Source: Pseudarcicella hirudinis
Lineage (GTDB): Bacteria; Bacteroidota; Bacteroidia; Cytophagales; Spirosomataceae
Reading direction: 5' to 3'
NCBI RefSeq assembly: GCF_900115665.1
Contig: NZ_FOXH01000022.1
Span: 1-64,000, forward strand
Length of the DNA stretch: 64,000 bases
Below the pieces are notes generated by a model, which was given only the letters and a program-made list of their open reading frames with translations, was not told the origin of the DNA and did no database searches. Position 1 is the stretch's first letter; every line of letters starts with the position of its first letter. Shown here in pieces: positions 62,496-64,000 of the stretch. Position numbers and translations under genes: made by a program.

Positions 62496-62565
62496 AAGAC
62501 ATAAGACAAAAGATCCGATAATCAGAAAGTTATTTCCGAATATCTGTTCCATTGTCTTAAGTCTT
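62496..62565. terminator. Hairpin between patatin and frr genes
   Basis: AAGACATAAGACAA (62496-62509) pairs with TTGTCTTAAGTCTT (62552-62565) with one mismatch in 14, between the convergent genes. The loop is 42 nt; T-rich sequence follows on the plus strand. Confidence 0.55.
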
Positions 62566-62597
62566 CTTTCTCCTGAGGTCAGTCCCTGTCCTGATCT

Positions 62598-63158
62598 CTA
62601 AACGGACATGATGTCTTTTTCTTTATCTGTGAAAATCTGTTCCACTTTGGAAATATATGAATCTGTGATTTTCTGAACTCTTTCTTCTCCGCCTTTAATA
62701 TCGTCCTCAGAAACTCCGTCATTCTTTAATTTCTTGATAGAGTTATTGGCATCCTGACGAACGTTTCTAACGTTGATTTTAGCAGTTTCTATTTCCTGTT
62801 TCACACGTTTTACAAGGTCACGGCGACGCTCTTCTGTAAGCGGCGGAATGTTCAGACGAATCAATTCTCCGTCATTCATCGGAGACAAGCCGATATTAGA
62901 GTTCCGGATTGCCTTCTCGATTTCAGCAATCATCTTTTTTTCGAAAGGTTTGATGGCAATTGTGCGAACATCAGGTGTTGTAATAGAGGCAGTTCCTGTA
63001 ATAGGAGTCTGCATTCCATAGTAATCAACCTGGATACCATCTAACATACTTGGGGAAGCTTTACCGGCACGAATCTTTGAAAGTTCGATGACAAGGTGCT
63101 TAATAGCGCCTTCCATGGTTTCTTTGGCTGCGTCAAGATAAAATTCTATTTCTTCCAT
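62598..63158 (-). CDS. frr: Ribosome recycling factor
   Basis: Splits post-termination ribosomes together with EF-G. 186 residues, the standard length, with TMEGAIKHLVIELSKIRAGKASPSMLDGIQVDYYG at the start and DGELIRLNIPPLTEERRRDLVKRVKQEIETAKINVRNVRQDANN in the middle, both diagnostic. Follows pyrH by 89 nt, the usual pyrH-frr order. Confidence 0.97.
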   Translation of the reverse strand: MEEIEFYLDAAKETMEGAIKHLVIELSKIRAGKASPSMLDGIQVDYYGMQTPITGTASITTPDVRTIAIKPFEKKMIAEIEKAIRNSNIGLSPMNDGELIRLNIPPLTEERRRDLVKRVKQEIETAKINVRNVRQDANNSIKKLKNDGVSEDDIKGGEERVQKITDSYISKVEQIFTDKEKDIMSV

Positions 63159-63247
63159 AAACTTATTTCAGTGATCAGTAAATAGTAAACTGTGGAATAT
63201 TCCAACCTGTCCGGCTATAACCGTTTACTTATAATAATTAAGATTTA

Positions 63248-63958
63248 TTAACTGATTAAGGTTCCTACATCTTCACCCATAACCAGACTTGATAAATTGC
63301 CTGATTTGTTCATGTCGAATACAATAATCGGGAGTTTATTTTCACGGCAAAGGGTGAAAGCTGTTGCATCCATGATTTTAAGCCCTTTTTCCAGCGCTTC
63401 CTGAAAAGAAAGGTTGGTATAACGGGTAGCATCAGGATATTTTTCAGGATCGGCAGTATAAACACCATCCACCCGGGTTCCTTTTAATACCACATCAGCT
63501 TCAATTTCAATTGCTCTCAAAGAAGCCGCTGAATCGGTAGTAAAATAAGGGTTTCCTGTTCCGGCTCCAAAAATAACAATTCTGCCTTTTTCAAGATGAC
63601 GGATCGCTCTGCGTCGAATCATAGGTTCACAAACCGCTTCAATTCTGATGGCAGTCATCAGACGGGTGTACATTCCGTGTTTCTCTAAAGAAGCCTGAAC
63701 TGCCATTCCGTTAATCACAGTGGCAAGCATACCCATGTAATCGCCCTGAACACGATCAATACCAGCTTTGGAGGCCGTTGCTCCTCTGAAGATATTACCA
63801 CCGCCAATAACAATGGCTACTTCTACACCTAAATCTCTGATTTTTTTAATTTCCTGAGAATATTGCTCCAGAATTGCAGGCTCAATAACTTCTCCTTCCG
63901 AACTTAATGCTTCTCCGGATAATTTCAGAAGCACACGCTTGTACTTGGGTTTGTCCAT
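63248..63958 (-). CDS. pyrH: UMP kinase
   Basis: Phosphorylates UMP to UDP. 236 residues of the amino-acid-kinase fold: [96 protein letters not shown] and [22 protein letters not shown]. First gene of the leftward pyrH-frr unit, 42 nt from the right edge. Confidence 0.97.
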   Translation of the reverse strand: MDKPKYKRVLLKLSGEALSSEGEVIEPAILEQYSQEIKKIRDLGVEVAIVIGGGNIFRGATASKAGIDRVQGDYMGMLATVINGMAVQASLEKHGMYTRLMTAIRIEAVCEPMIRRRAIRHLEKGRIVIFGAGTGNPYFTTDSAASLRAIEIEADVVLKGTRVDGVYTADPEKYPDATRYTNLSFQEALEKGLKIMDATAFTLCRENKLPIIVFDMNKSGNLSSLVMGEDVGTLIS

Positions 63959-64000
63959 GATGAGTTGTCGTATGTGATATTTTCCTCTCTGATTCTTTTT

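Overview
The window looks like a chromosome segment of a Bacteroidota bacterium, most likely from the Cytophagales. Evidence: moderately low GC, SusC/SusD pairs, Bacteroidota-type promoters (TTTG, about 20 nt, TAnnTTTG), almost no Shine-Dalgarno sequences, a type IX secretion C-terminal domain and many exported or lipoprotein hydrolases. I cannot name the genus from sequence alone.

Layout. 1-6.2 kb: housekeeping and miscellaneous genes (NAD kinase, CBS-domain protein, alpha/beta hydrolase, vanadium-haloperoxidase-type lipoprotein, class V aminotransferase). 6.2-16 kb: what I read as a sulfur-scavenging island. It holds a TSUP permease, a fatty-acid-hydroxylase-type membrane protein, an arylsulfatase, its formylglycine-generating enzyme, a very sulfur-poor periplasmic binding protein, tRNA-Cys and two cysteine-less peroxiredoxin-like paralogues. 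Four copies of one 15-bp palindrome (CTAT-N7-ATAG) sit at fixed positions in four promoters. Two of these promoters drive 400-480 nt leaders that share a cysteine-codon upstream ORF, a three-tier hairpin with loop GGUGGUU, and a complementary AACCACY block near the 5' end. This leader/operator system is the most interesting content of the window.

16.9-45 kb: a rhamnogalacturonan-I (pectin) utilisation locus. It has SusC/SusD, a PL11 lyase with a T9SS tail, GH95, CE12 acetylesterase (one intact, one decayed), two GH105/GH88-type unsaturated glucuronyl/galacturonyl hydrolases, an exo-rhamnogalacturonan-lyase-type protein, a GntR-type sensor regulator, GH65 and an AraC regulator. Three apparent insertions interrupt it: an MntA/HepT toxin-antitoxin pair flanked by hairpin repeats, a HmuY/TonB-receptor iron or heme uptake pair, and a TetR/small protein/MFS efflux operon.

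46-64 kb: mostly core genes: ECF sigma factor, M28 peptidase, PgeF-type protein, a TonB-dependent receptor, CdsA, CPBP protease, DusB, a biotin carrier protein, polyprenyl synthase, patatin, and pyrH-frr. Well-formed intrinsic terminators separate most units. The right edge lies just upstream of pyrH. No CRISPR array, rRNA, complete insertion sequence or phage genes were seen.
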